The translations under genes were made by a program, and so were the position numbers. The notes under the pieces were generated by a model, which saw only the letters and a program-made list of their open reading frames with translations, made no database searches and had not been told where the DNA came from. From Merluccius polli (taxonomy: Eukaryota > Chordata > Actinopteri > Gadiformes > Merlucciidae): a stretch of DNA of 64,000 nucleotides. Location: assembly GCA_030340625.1 (NCBI GenBank), contig JAOPHQ010005149.1, forward strand, positions 96,001-160,000. The letters are read 5' to 3'. Shown here one piece after another: positions 32,601 to 43,759 of the stretch (positions are counted from its first letter, which is position 1; the number at the start of each line of letters is the position of its first letter).

Positions 32601-35042
32601 TCTAGACTAGAACACACCATCATATAGACTAGAACACACCATCTAGACTAGAACACATCATCTGGACTAGACCACAACATCATCTAGACTAGAACACACC
32701 ATCTAGACTAGAACACAACATCATCTAGACTAGAAAACACCATATAGGCTAGAACACATCATCTAGACTAGAACACACCATCTAAACTAGAACACAGCAC
32801 CATCTAGGCTAGAACACAACACAATATAGGCTAGAACACACCATCTAGACTAGAACACAACACCATCTAGACTAGAACACACCATCTAGACTAGAACACA
32901 ACACCATCTAGACTAGAAGACAACATCATCTACACTAGAACACAACACAATCTAGACTAGAACACACCATCTAGACTAGAACACACCATCTAGACTAGAA
33001 CACAACACCATCTAGACTCGAACACACCATCTAGACTAGAACACACCACCATCTAGACTAGAACACAGCACCATCTAGACTAGAACACACCATCTAGACT
33101 AGAACACACCACCATCTAGACTAGAACACAGCACCATCTAGACTAGAGGACAACACCATCTAGACTAGAACGCACCATCTAGACTAGAACACACCATCTA
33201 AACTAGAACACAACACCATCTAGGCTAGAACACAACATCATCTAGACTAGAACACACCATCTAAACTAGAACACAGCACCATCTAGGCTAGAACACAACA
33301 CAATCTAGGCTAGAACACACCATCTAGACTAGAACACACCATCTAGACTAGAACACAACACCATCTAGACTAGAACACACCATCTAGACTAGAACACAAC
33401 ACCATCTAGACTAGAAGACAACATCATCTAGACTAGAACACAACACAATCTAGACTAGAACACACCATCTAGACTAGAACACAACACCATCTAGACTCGA
33501 ACACACCATCTAGACTAGAACACACCACCATCTAGACTAGAACACAGCACCATCTAGACTAGAACACACCATCTAGACTAGAACACACCACCATCTAGAC
33601 TAGAACACAGCACCATCTAGACTAGAGGACAACACCATCTAGACTAGAACGCACCATCTAGACTAGAACACACCATCTAAACTAGAACACAACACCATCT
33701 AGGCTAGAACACAACATCATCTAGACTAGAACACACCATCTAGACTAGAACACATCATCTAGACTAGAACACAACATCTAGACTAGAACACAACACCATC
33801 TAGACTAGAACACACCATCTAGACTAGAACACAACACCATCTAGACTAGAACACAACACCATCTAGACTAGAACACAACACCATCTAGACTAGAACACAC
33901 CATCTAGACTAGAGGACAACACCATCTAGACTAGAACACAACACCATCTAGACTAGAACACAACACCATCTAGACTAGAGGACAACACCATCTAGACTAG
34001 AGGACAACACCATGTAGACTAGAACACACCATCTAGACTAGAGGACAACACCATCTAGACTAGAACACAACACCATCTAGACTAGAACACAACACCATCT
34101 AGACTAGAAGACAACATCATCTAGACCAGAACACAAACCCATCTAGACTAGAAGACAACATCATCTAGACTAGAACACAAAACCATCTAGACCAGAACAC
34201 AAACCCATCTAGACTAGAAGACAACATCATCTAGACTAGAACACAAAACCATCTAGACTAGAACACAATACCATCTAGACTAGAACACAACACCATCTAG
34301 ACTAGAACACAGCATCTAAACTAGAACACAACACCATCTAGGCTAGAACACAACATCATATAGACTAGAACACACCATCTAGACTAGAACACACCATCTA
34401 GACTAGAACACAACATCATCTAGACTAGAACACACCATCTAGACTAGAACACAACATCATCTAGACTAGAACACACCGTCTAGGCTAGAACACATCATCT
34501 AGACTAGGACACACCATCTAAACTAGAACACAGCACCATCTAGGCTAGAACACAACATCATCTAGACTAGAACACACCATCTAGATTAGAACACACCATC
34601 TAAACTAGAACACAACACCATCTAGGCTAGAACACACCATCATCTAGACTAGAACACACCATCTAGACTAGAACACATCATCTAGACTAGAACACAACAT
34701 CATCTAGACTAGAACACACCATCTAGACTAGAACACAACATCATCTAGACTAGAACACACCATCTAGGCTAGAACACATAATCTAGACTAGAACACACCA
34801 TCTAAACTAGAACACAGCACCATCTAGGCTAGAACACAACACCATCTAGGCTAGAACACACCATCTAGACTAGAACACACCATCTAGACTAGGACACAAC
34901 ACCATCTAGATTAGAACACACCATCTAGACTAGAACACAACCCCATCTAGACTAGAAGACAACATCATCTAGACTAGAACACAACCCCATCTAGACTAGA
35001 AGACAACATCATCTAGACTAGAACACAACACCATCTAGACAT
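26653..35042. repeat. 8.4-kb minisatellite, 22/19-bp CTAGACTAGAACACA... unit
   Basis: Roughly 400 tandem copies of CTAGACTAGAACACAACACC+AT (22 bp) and a shorter CTAGACTAGAACACACCAT (19 bp), freely mixed with point variants. The plus strand is A/C-rich and G-poor. Each unit has two TAG triplets within CTAG palindromes, so all six frames are closed, which explains the absence of frames over 60 codons. Block duplications are visible: 26955-27420 again at about 28015-28480; 32,465-32,590 again about 180 bp later; 33013-33250 again at about 33492-33730. It lies in the middle of the 21.5-kb intron. Confidence 0.97.
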
Positions 35043-35149
35043 CTGTCAATTCAAGTCAATTCAACTAATACATACGATTTGTTTTTTAAAATGGTTCACA
35101 TTGTGTCTTTGTGTATATGTATAAATGTATTAGTGCATGTGTGTGCGCG

Positions 35150-35240
35150 CACATGTGTGTGTGTGTGTGTGTATGAGTTTACAGATATGCTTAATGTGTA
35201 TCTGTGTGTAGTTTTGTGGTTGTGTGTATGTAATGTTCTG

Positions 35241-35301
<61 letters not shown>

Positions 35302-35325
35302 GTGTGCATGTGTGTGTGTGTGCTA
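35150..35325. repeat. (TG)n microsatellite
   Basis: Interrupted TG runs at 35152-35172 and 35243-35325. Cys/Val and His/Thr frames are artefacts. Confidence 0.93.
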
Positions 35326-35674
35326 TGAAAGTATGCGTGGTATTAATTTCCACGCAGGATGTCTGGCATGTGGGAACCTCTTCACCACATATGGGATCCA
35401 TCTGAGATGGTGTGGATGCAGATTAGCAGAATGCTCGGGTCGTCACCTTCATTCAAAACCAACGCACCCAGAGTCCAGGGCCGATAGGAGTGGATCTGTC
35501 AAAACCATGTGGTTTTACTCCCCAACGGTCCTATCCCTGCACTGGGTGCTGATGCTAAATACGCTGGCTAAACATTTCATTAAGTCTCCCAGCATGCCCT
35601 CTGGTCGACTCAACTCTCTGCAGGGGGTCGGCGCGATCTAAGCTGTACATTCACAATATCTATACCTCTGTATG

Positions 35675-35905
35675 TCCTCTCTCTCTCTCTCTCTCTCTCT
35701 CTTTCCTTATGTCTATATCTCTATATCTCAATGTTTGTATAGCTCTATATCTCTATATGTTGATATCTCTACATCTCTATGTTTCTGTAGCATTATATCT
35801 CTATAAGTCTATATCGTTATATCACTACATCTCTGTTTCTATAGCTCTATATCTCCATATGTCTATATCTCTACATCTCTACATCTATATATCTCTATGT
35901 TTCTG
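35675..35905. repeat. TATATCTCTATATGTC-type low-complexity repeat
   Basis: (CT)n at 35679-35702 followed by degenerate 12-18 bp units of CTATATCTCTA. 35906-36570 is plain intron with a short CT run near 36200. Confidence 0.85.
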
Positions 35906-36572
35906 TTGACAGAGCTGATTCAGGGATCTAGGCTACAGATAAGTAAGTATACACATGTAGTCCCCATACATTTAACTATTGAAGCAGATATACAGTCTAT
36001 AGTTAGTTTAAAGCTCTGTCTATGCTCTGTGTAGTGTCCATACAGTTAGACATCTCAGGGGTCTTTCAGTCGAGTTCACAGTATTCTACACTGGAAATGA
36101 GTCCAACGCAACATCACCCTCCGCTCTGGTAGAGAGAGGCAAACAACCCTCTCTCCACTCTCACCAATCTCTGTCTCCTCCCTTCTTTCTCCATCCCCCC
36201 TCTCTCTCTCTTTCTCTGTATACTGGTAGTGAAAATGTTCTCCCTACCAGCCATCCCCCCCCTGGCAGGGAGAGTTGAAGTAATACATTGACTCAGAGCC
36301 ACTCAGCCCTGAGGCTAAACGTGAGCCGCCTGTTATTCCTCTCTTGTTTAGCGTTTCTTTCGACACGGAGTGAAAACGCCCCGGTTGACTCGTAAAGCTG
36401 GTGAGCGATCAGCGCGATTGTTTGGAGGTCAGAGGGAGGCGGCGGGGAAAGGGGCCCCACGGCTGTTTTACAGCCGCAGTGGAAAAGAAATAACGCGAGT
36501 TTGGGTACGTGACACTGACCCAGTGCTGTGTATGCCGCTTACCCCCATGTTGTTCTCTAGCGTGCTAAAGGC

Positions 36573-37332
36573 CGCAGTATACTTGCCGTTCCCAAGCTGT
36601 CGCGCGACAATGTGACGTCAAAATGACGTAGATCTCGCCGGCGCGACAGGATTTTAGCCCGGTCGCGCCGTGTCGCGCACCTCTCTTTTTTTTTTCAGCG
36701 GCGCGTGACAAAGCGGAAACAGAAACACGGACGAGTTCGAAGGCACATTTTAATGCGCCTTATTGCTAAGGCTTATTTCTTTATATGTTCTATTTTATTG
36801 TGTGGTGTGGGCCTATAGTTTTTCGCTAATAAACCGTGGTTTTACGTAAGTGCTGTCTACTGTTGTTGTGATCAAAGACGAGTGGAATTACATGGCTGAA
36901 AAACTATCTCAAAGCGGCATTAAGTTATAAAATAAAAGTATATAAGATAATCACTAAGTTATTAAGATGGATGCTTACAAACACTATTCATATGAGAACT
37001 GCTGCCATACACTGGAATGTTGATGGCTGACCAGGTGTGGCAGTGATGTAGAATAATAGCAATGTAAAGTAATAGACATAATGCTGTATAGTGAGAGACG
37101 TCCCGGTGAACTAAACCTTCACTGAATGTCTATAAAGACACAGGGGTGCCAGTATCTCTTCTTCTACTGCGTAGAAATAGCAGAGTCGGTAGCCTTTCCT
37201 CAGTTGCGACACCTCTGTTCAGGAGCAGACTGCAACTAGTGTCGCGGCCACCAGCGCGAGTATAAATAGTTACGGCACTCCCGTGACGTCACATTGTCGC
37301 GCGACAGCTTGGGGCGGGAAGATACTTCGTAG
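36573..37332. mobile_element. MITE with long CpG-rich terminal inverted repeats
   Basis: The 27-bp core AAGCTGTCGCGCGACAATGT+GACGTCA is repeated exactly as its complement at the other end (about 36594-36620 and 37283-37309). Outer parts match less well (GCAGTATACTTGCC against ACGAAGTATCTTCC). No transposase frame. Each repeat holds a full palindromic TGACGTCA (CRE) and TGTCGCGCGACA. TATAAATAG lies at 37261-37269, 15 bp from the right CRE. Confidence 0.8.
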
Positions 37333-37529
37333 AAGGTTACCGTTGTAAGGGTCTATTAATTTAAGCCTCCCTATTAAGAAAACATCGGAGTCACACACAT
37401 AGACACTCTTTCTCTCACACACACACACACACACCACACAGTGACTGAGTTAGCATTAGCATATGAGTTAGCATTTTGCTCTGCAAGGGTTTAGCTCAAT
37501 GCTGGAGGCTATTGGGACCCCAGACTCAC

Positions 37530-37667
37530 GTGGAAGGTGTGTCTGATGCCCGGGGCCAGCTTCTCCACCTGGATGTCCCAGACCAGGGGTTGGGGGGAGT
37601 TGAGGATGAAGACAAGGGGTTTCCTGTGGATGAGCAGAGACTGCAGGGGCTTCAGGTGGAGGTTCAC
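37530..37667 (-). CDS. tgfbr3: betaglycan ectodomain exon 2 (orphan domain)
   Basis: Forty-six codons, phase 0 at both ends (acceptor CTCTCCAG, donor CAC/GTGAGT at 37529). Encodes VNLHLKPLQSLLIHRKPLVF, then ILNSPQPLVWDIQVEKLAPG and IRHTFH. The mammalian equivalent is VTLHLNPISSVHIHHKSVVFLLNSPHPLVWHLKTERLATGV. No cysteines, as expected. It sits alone between introns of 21.5 and 12.6 kb. Confidence 0.96.
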
Positions 37668-38735
37668 CTGGAGAGAGGAACAGAAACATGTTCAATTCAA
37701 CTCAAAGTAACTTTATTTGAATGGTTCATGGTTACGGACCTTACGGTGCATTAAGAAATGTGAGACAACACACAAGCTCATGTTAAAAGATGTCTAAAAT
37801 GTCCAGTACTAGCTAGCGTCCACTGAATGTCCATCAAAACGTCAGATATAGACACTAACGTGTTGTGGTTAAGGGCAGGGTAAGGATTTGGGGGAATGCG
37901 ATGTATTATGGAAACACATGCCACAGAGGTCTATCAAAGACAGTGTGTCGGGGGGGGGGGTCACATGGCAAAAGCCGACCATGTGAAACGAGACGAGACA
38001 TGAGCTCACACTTCGGTTATCACAATGTCACCATAGAGCTTTGATTAGTTTCCCTGGTTCTAAACAACTATAGTAAACGGAACCATGTTTAATTCTTCTT
38101 TTCAAACAAGTGAAATATATACAAACGAAATGTCTCCCTCCATCTACACACATTGTTAATAAAAGTTACTCCAACTCTTTCCTCCATGCATCAAGCATCG
38201 TGTTAATATCGCTCTACACATCAGATCACAGATGTATTGTGCACATGCCGTTGCTTCATGCCAATGTGTTAAGATGAGGTAAAGTAGGAGTTTATTAATC
38301 CCAGACAGGAACTTCAGGTTCATCTGCATCAGGTCTTACAATAATGGCAATCATTATTTGACATTTTTGGCACTAATGTTTGTGAACGTCCCTCCTTATC
38401 TTCACCTTGGCTGGGTGGTTTTAGGGTCTTGCTATATGACCACAAACACAACACACTGCATTTGAATCTAAAAGTTGTATGACTTTGATGTGTAGTCCCA
38501 GTCCTATCTGATCGGTCCAACACTGGGCTCTTTGTTAGAGCAGAGTCTGGGTAGCCATGCCCGGGGTCTCTGAATGTAATTAAAACCCGTCAGTGTGTGA
38601 CAAGCACCAGGACTTAACTCACTCTTCTGGGAGCCTGGGTTTCGCTCTGGTAGCCTGCTGGCGCTGGCTGAGTTTAGACTCTGTGGACCAGAACCTAAAT
38701 GAACCGATGAGGGCGGAGGACATACGCTTTAACCC
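37668..38735 (-). other. intron segment without genes
   Basis: Short retroposon-tail-like GTAACTTTATTTGAATGG (37708-37725) and a G10 run (37951-37960). Nothing else recognised. Confidence 0.6.
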
Positions 38736-39050
38736 AATGCACCCCGAGCTTAGCTACGAGTTAGCCCCATAACCCAAAGCACCCCAAGCTTAGCTACGAG
38801 TTAGCCCCATAACCCAACGCACCCCAAGCTTAGCTACGAGTTAGCCCCATAACCCAACGCACCCGGTGGTAAGCTACGAGTTAGCCACATAACCCAATGC
38901 ACCCCGAGCTAAGCTACGAGTTAGCCCCATAAACTAACACACCCCGAGCTGAGCTACGAGTTAGCCCCATAACCCAACGCACCCTGAACTAAGCTATGAG
39001 TTAGCCCCATAACCCAATGCACCCCGAGATAAGCTATGAGTTAGCCCCAT
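38735..39050 (+). repeat. 40-bp minisatellite
   Basis: Eight copies of a 40-bp unit, CACCCCAAGCTTAGCTACGA plus GTTAGCCCCATAACCCAAYG, with 5-15% divergence. 39051-39955 is plain intron. Confidence 0.93.
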
Positions 39051-39957
39051 ATATCGCACCCTATATTACGTGAGCAGGTTCCTGAGGCCACTGGTAAATA
39101 TTTTGATTAAGCTTGTTCATAGCCTACCTACAAAACTAAAATGACGATGTAACCTATAAATATTTGTTAAATATTATATGTTGACTGTTGCTGAATAATA
39201 AAGTAAAAGTAAAGTGAGCAAAATTAAGTACACCTCCAGCCTACGACTACAATAGGATGTAGAATGATGTTAAATGACAATAGCATAATATTGCCTCAAA
39301 GAAAACATTGTGGTGTGGTGTGGTGTGGCTGAAGCTACTTGAGCTGCACTACTGATGGGGCTGTGGGGATACATGAGGCTAACATACACCACATCGACCA
39401 CAGAGCTACATTTGGAGTTAGCCGCTACCTTGTTAGCCTAGCGGAACATCACCCAAGGCTAACCATTAGCATCACAAACACTGTGCGCTGGGATGAATTG
39501 GCTAATCGCCCATCACACGGCAAAGTGGGGGTCTGTGGGTCTCTTGATGCTGGGCTCCTCCGCCGTTCCACCATATTCCCAAGCTAATCTCGTTAGCCCC
39601 TTCCTGTGAGGCCGTCAGGGCGCTAGTGAATCACTAATTGGACCCACAAGGGTTTCTGTCAGTCACATTACACGCCTGTTCGCCCACTAACTCAATCTGG
39701 CGCGTTGTGAAAACACCGCTCCGCACTCTCAACGCGCTTGATGTGAATTTAATTCCACGATTGAGACAAACTTTACTCTTAGCGAGCTAAGACCAGCTAG
39801 CAGTGATCAGGCTAGCAGCTCTGTGATAACGCAAAGAAAACTATGCACACATGCATTTATTTGGTTGTGGTCCAGGATTCAGATTAATATCCTAAATACA
39901 AGGCCTTTTGATTTTAAATGTTTTCAACATTGCTGTAACGGCTCCAATCTGATACTA

Positions 39958-40248
39958 ATGGCAGACATCCCAAGTCTCCCGGAAGTTCCGGGAGTCTCCC
40001 GCAAATCAATAGCGTCTCCCTGATGCAAGCAAATCATGTACAATCTCCCGGAAATCCCCCCCCCCCCCCCCCCCTTCGACAATTGTGAACAATCCACCCC
40101 CCCCCCCCCCCCCCACCCCCCCCCCCGTCGAAGACAATCGCGCAACCCCCCCCCCCCCGTTGACAATCGCGCAACACCCCCCCCCCCCCCCCCCCCCCGT
40201 CGGGGGCTCCCGGAAATGACTTTTTGCAACTTGGGAACCCTGCTAATG
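39958..40248. mobile_element. short foldback element with poly-C tandem core
   Basis: Left end GCAGACATCCCAAGTCTCCC and right end (complement) GCAGGGTTCCCAAGTTGC share TCCCAAGT, with CTAATG on both outer sides. The core has four runs of 10-19 C separated by GTCGACAATTG- or GACAATCGCGCAAC-type spacers (40057-40200). GGAAGTTCCGGGAGTCTCCCG near the left end is a partial palindrome. Confidence 0.5.
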
Positions 40249-40249
40249 G

Positions 40250-41375
40250 TCATCAGTGAGAGTTTTCTGCTTTGTGTAGGAACTGAATAAACTATTTATT
40301 AATTATTTATTAATTAATTATTAACAGCTATCCATGCTGTGTGGACCCAACCAGACTAAATACTGATAAAATAAAGAACTGAATGGGTCACTTTTCATGC
40401 TCACTTTGCGCGTGTGTAGTAAGTGCTGTTGCCAGTTGACAATCGGTCATTGTTGATTCATTTCAACCTCTAGTATTGTGATCTCTTTCTCTAGTTCTCT
40501 CTCCTTTTCTCTCCCTGTCTCTCTTTCTCTTGCTTTGTCTCTCTCTCATCTCTAGTTCTCTCTCCCTCTATCCAACTCTCCCTCTCTCTCTTTACCTCTC
40601 TTACTTATTTCCCCCCCATTCCCCTATCACACACACGTAGGTGTTATCAGGTCAGCTCCAGATGTCATGTTTGTCCCGACTCAGACACTCAGACATCTGA
40701 AGACCAGGCCTCTCTGTTCTCTTGTCTACCTCTACCTCCACGTCGCCATGGCAACACACCCTCTCCATTAGGTTCCCATAGCGGCGGGCCGGTATCATTC
40801 TTCACACCACAGAGAGAGGCGATGAAGTGAGGGAACGGAGGGGTGGGCCGATAGGCGCTGAGCGGGGCCCCGTTAGAGGCCCTTGTGAGGCCAGGGTGTG
40901 ACTGATGGATGGTGGATGGATGAGGATGGATGAGGAGGTACAGGGGAGCGAGTCTCACAGTCGGTCGACTGTGTCAGGAGCCGCCTACTTGACCGGAAAA
41001 GGGATTTTGATTGACATGCAGGATGACCAATCACAGGCCGCGTTGTGTCACAGACAGTGAACATCGAAGAAAAATAGACTGAAGCAAAACAAAACTGCTT
41101 TACAAAATTTGAAGTTCTATAACACACCAAGAGTTGCAGGCTTTGCTATGTAGATGGTGACTGTTTGAGGAGGTTGTGGCGGTAAAATCATTAAGTTAGC
41201 AAACAGCACACATCCATCCAGAGACTTGTGTTTAGTGTGCTTATGAAAGATGAAACTATCACCAGTACAAACCTTGATGGCAGCCGGCTGTGGAGTACAT
41301 TGTGCTGCTCTTCCTCTGGTTAGTTTACTCCCTATAAGCACATGCGCAATATCCACTCTATCTCCATTCTGTGGA
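40250..41375 (-). other. intron segment without genes
   Basis: CT-rich 40475-40600, otherwise plain. No conserved frame. Confidence 0.6.
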
Positions 41376-41380
41376 ACATG

Positions 41381-41462
41381 TTGATTCATGAGTCGCTTTG
41401 TAAGTCGCTTTGGACAAAAGTGTCTGCTAAATGCCCTAAATGTGAATGTAAATGTAATGAAT
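41381..41462 (+). mobile_element. SINE 3' tail
   Basis: GTAAGTCGCTTTGGACAAAA then GTGTCTGCTAAATG and AAATGTGAATGTAAATG. This is the conserved 3' tail of abundant teleost tRNA-derived SINEs. Confidence 0.65.
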
Positions 41463-41714
41463 TGTAGCAACTGACACCCGCTTCGAATGATGTCAATATA
41501 AACTTTAAATGTGAACGCTTTCTTATCTGTTCCAAAGAGGAAAGCAAAACAAAATAATTAATTTCATATTTGTATCTTGTTTTGTGGTTTGTTTCTTGCT
41601 TGTTTTTTTTTTTTTTTAATATATTTAGCATACGTGAGACTTTAATATCTACTGAAATATTCAGGGAGGGAACCCACACCCCCCTTGCCTTAATAGTACT
41701 ATTTACTATGTAGT

Positions 41715-41905
41715 CATTTCGCAAAAACCTTCATCCAAAGCAGAATAAACACATGTAATTATTGAGCAGGTAGGCGTTTGGCATCTGGCTTAAGATCTGG
41801 GTTCAGGATCGAAGCCAGAACCTTCCTAACCCCTAGACTGTCCAACGTCCCCTGAGCAGGAACTGGGGCGGTAGGCCTGTGGTCAGGGTCCACGTGAGCA
41901 GAGTG
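41715..41905 (-). mobile_element. SINE fragment, reverse orientation
   Basis: Tail complement CTTCATCCAAAGCAGAATAAA at about 41731, then a tRNA-like head complement with GGTTCAGGATCGAAGCC (box-B-like) at 41799-41815. Confidence 0.5.
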
Positions 41906-42245
41906 GTCAAGGCTTCATCGTATGCTCCCATCAGAGAAGAGCAGGACTAGCAGACGAATGTCTACCCTACTACCTCTCTCTCAGCGGGACACGTCCTTTA
42001 GCTCCAGAGTAGTAGACATGGCAGAGGTTACATGATAGAGGAACCGCTACTGCTTCACAGACACGACAGTACTAAAGAAAGGTTGAGCTTTCACATCATA
42101 TAATCACAAAAAACACATATAATCATGTGTTTGTATATGCAAGCGGAAACGTGTGCATGTGTGTGTGCAATGCATACATGTGGGCATTTGTGCTTGTAAG
42201 CATACCTATTTGAGTTTGTCTGTGCATGTGTGCGCATGTCAACCT

Positions 42246-42290
42246 GTGTGTGAGTGAGTGAGTGAGTGAGTGTGTGTGTGTGTGCGCGCG
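42246..42290. repeat. (GTGA)n/(TG)n microsatellite
   Basis: Five GTGA units followed by a TG run and GCGCGCGT. Confidence 0.9.
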
Positions 42291-42593
42291 TGAACATGCA
42301 TGTTCCTTATCTGGGTGACTGAAGCAGGGAGGGTTCATTATCAGAAGAAGAGGACCAGAGACACAGAACCAGAAATAGAGAGAACCAGACCTGCTGCTAT
42401 CTGTCATCAGCGCCCCCTGCTTATCTGGAGGGTGATTGGCTCGTTAAGCGCTGATGCTAATCAGAACCCACCCACTACAACACAACAACCACCAGCACAA
42501 CACCACAACACCGCCAGATAACACACCACAGATGGACAGATGGTGCACAGGCTGAGAGGAGTTATGAGAGCTTCTACAGAATATAGTGCAGAA

Positions 42594-42843
42594 GGATGGA
42601 GGTGGTGGTGGAGGTGGAGATGGAGGTGGTGGAGATGGTGGAGGTGGAGATGGAGGTTGTGGAGATGGTGGTGGAGATGGAGGTGGTGGAGATGGAGGTG
42701 GTGGTGGAGGACAAGATGGTGGTGGAGGTGGTGGTGGAGGAGATGGAGGTGGTGGAGATTGAGATGGTGGAGATGGAAGTGGTGGTGGAGGAGGTGGATA
42801 TGGAGGAGGTGGTGCTGGAGGAGGTGGAGGTGGTGTTGGTGTC
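42594..42843. repeat. (GGTGGA)n triplet-based repeat
   Basis: 250 bp made of GGT, GGA and GAT triplets on the plus strand. All frames are open, giving Trp/Arg, Glu/Val/Met or Pro/Ser frames that are artefacts. Confidence 0.95.
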
Positions 42844-43333
42844 CATTGGTCCATTTTTTAAACCTGGAGAAGATAATTCCTTCAAAGCCACTTGCAATGA
42901 ATACAGATCATGAAGCAACACACACACGCCAGGCAACTCACTCAGGACAAGACCAAACCCAGAACCTCTCGGCTGGGAGTCCAACACTGTTTTTGGGTCT
43001 GTGTGGGTGACCTGGATTCCAGCCACTTCCACGGGTATCTCAGCCTGCAGCTGATAAAGCATCTGTTGTGCTCCAGTGGCCGGAGCCAATGCTTGATGTT
43101 TACCTTCGGTAAGGAGATAAGATGGTTCTTCGGAGATACTGCCAGCCTCTTTGTTTATTCCTACAATATCGAAACATCTGGTGGCCTGACGGTAACAGAG
43201 CCCCTCAATCACCAAACAACAACTTACTTCCTGTTTTGTGTTTTTTAACTTCGCTTATTGTGTCCCCAGAGAGAAACACAGACGAGGTCAGCGCCACAGG
43301 AACCTTCTGGAAGAATATTTTCCTTACAACGCT

Positions 43334-43445
43334 GTGGAGCGTGTGGTTGATAGCTGGTGTGCAGCCTCACCCAGCCCCTGAGTCTAATCAGTTAGACTTG
43401 GGCCAGGTGAGGCTGTAAACCAGCTATCAACCACACACACTCCAC
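43334..43445. repeat. 112-nt near-complete foldback (hairpin)
   Basis: The left half GTGGAGCGTGTGGTTGATAG+CTGGT pairs with ACCAGCTATCAACCACACAC+ACTCCAC. Inside that, CAGCCTCACC pairs with GGTGAGGCTG, and AGTCTAA pairs with TTAGACTT around a TCAG loop. Mismatches are small and nearly symmetric. Length and shape resemble a microRNA precursor or a very short foldback MITE. It lies in intron DNA, in an otherwise unremarkable stretch. Confidence 0.85.
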
Positions 43446-43723
43446 CGACGCTGTTACTCCGTCCACACAAACGCCACCGTAGCTTGTTTTCCTAGTGACA
43501 CAAAAGCCTTTCTGACACAATCAGACAGACAATGCGAGCACATGGGTACACTGCCTGAAAACTGAAACACAAACAGAGACAGACTAATGTTAAAAAACAA
43601 ATGTCATTGTAGTTTTAGTGGTTTTAGTATGTGGAACACAGCACACCTGCTTTGACAAAGATCAAACCAAACACACACACACACAAACACTCACACGCAC
43701 AAAAGTTGTTTTGCCAAACAATG

Positions 43724-43753
43724 CCTGCTTGAGTCGGAGGCGACTCAAGCAGG
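43724..43753. repeat. 13-bp perfect hairpin
   Basis: CCTGCTTGAGTCG (43724-43736) and its complement CGACTCAAGCAGG (43741-43753) around GAGG. Confidence 0.85.
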
Positions 43754-43759
43754 TCTCAG

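Larger units (their letters stand above)
15980..37529 (-). other. 21.5-kb repeat-filled intron
   Basis: Bounded by GT at 37529-37528 and AG at 15981-15980. It contains the GGA-rich block, the 30-bp array, the nested transposons and the 8.4-kb minisatellite described separately. 16020-17690 is plain intron with SINE-tail fragments (16060-16080) and a lone hAT-like end (16432-16470). No other coding exon was found. Confidence 0.9.

Noticed and set aside
26653..35042. CRISPR-like array of short regular repeats
   Set aside because: No unique spacers; the units are contiguous and mutually similar, in a vertebrate intron with no cas genes.
42540..43010. Tryptophan/arginine-rich 156-codon frame and overlapping frames
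   Set aside because: Produced by the GGTGGA triplet repeat; every frame is open.
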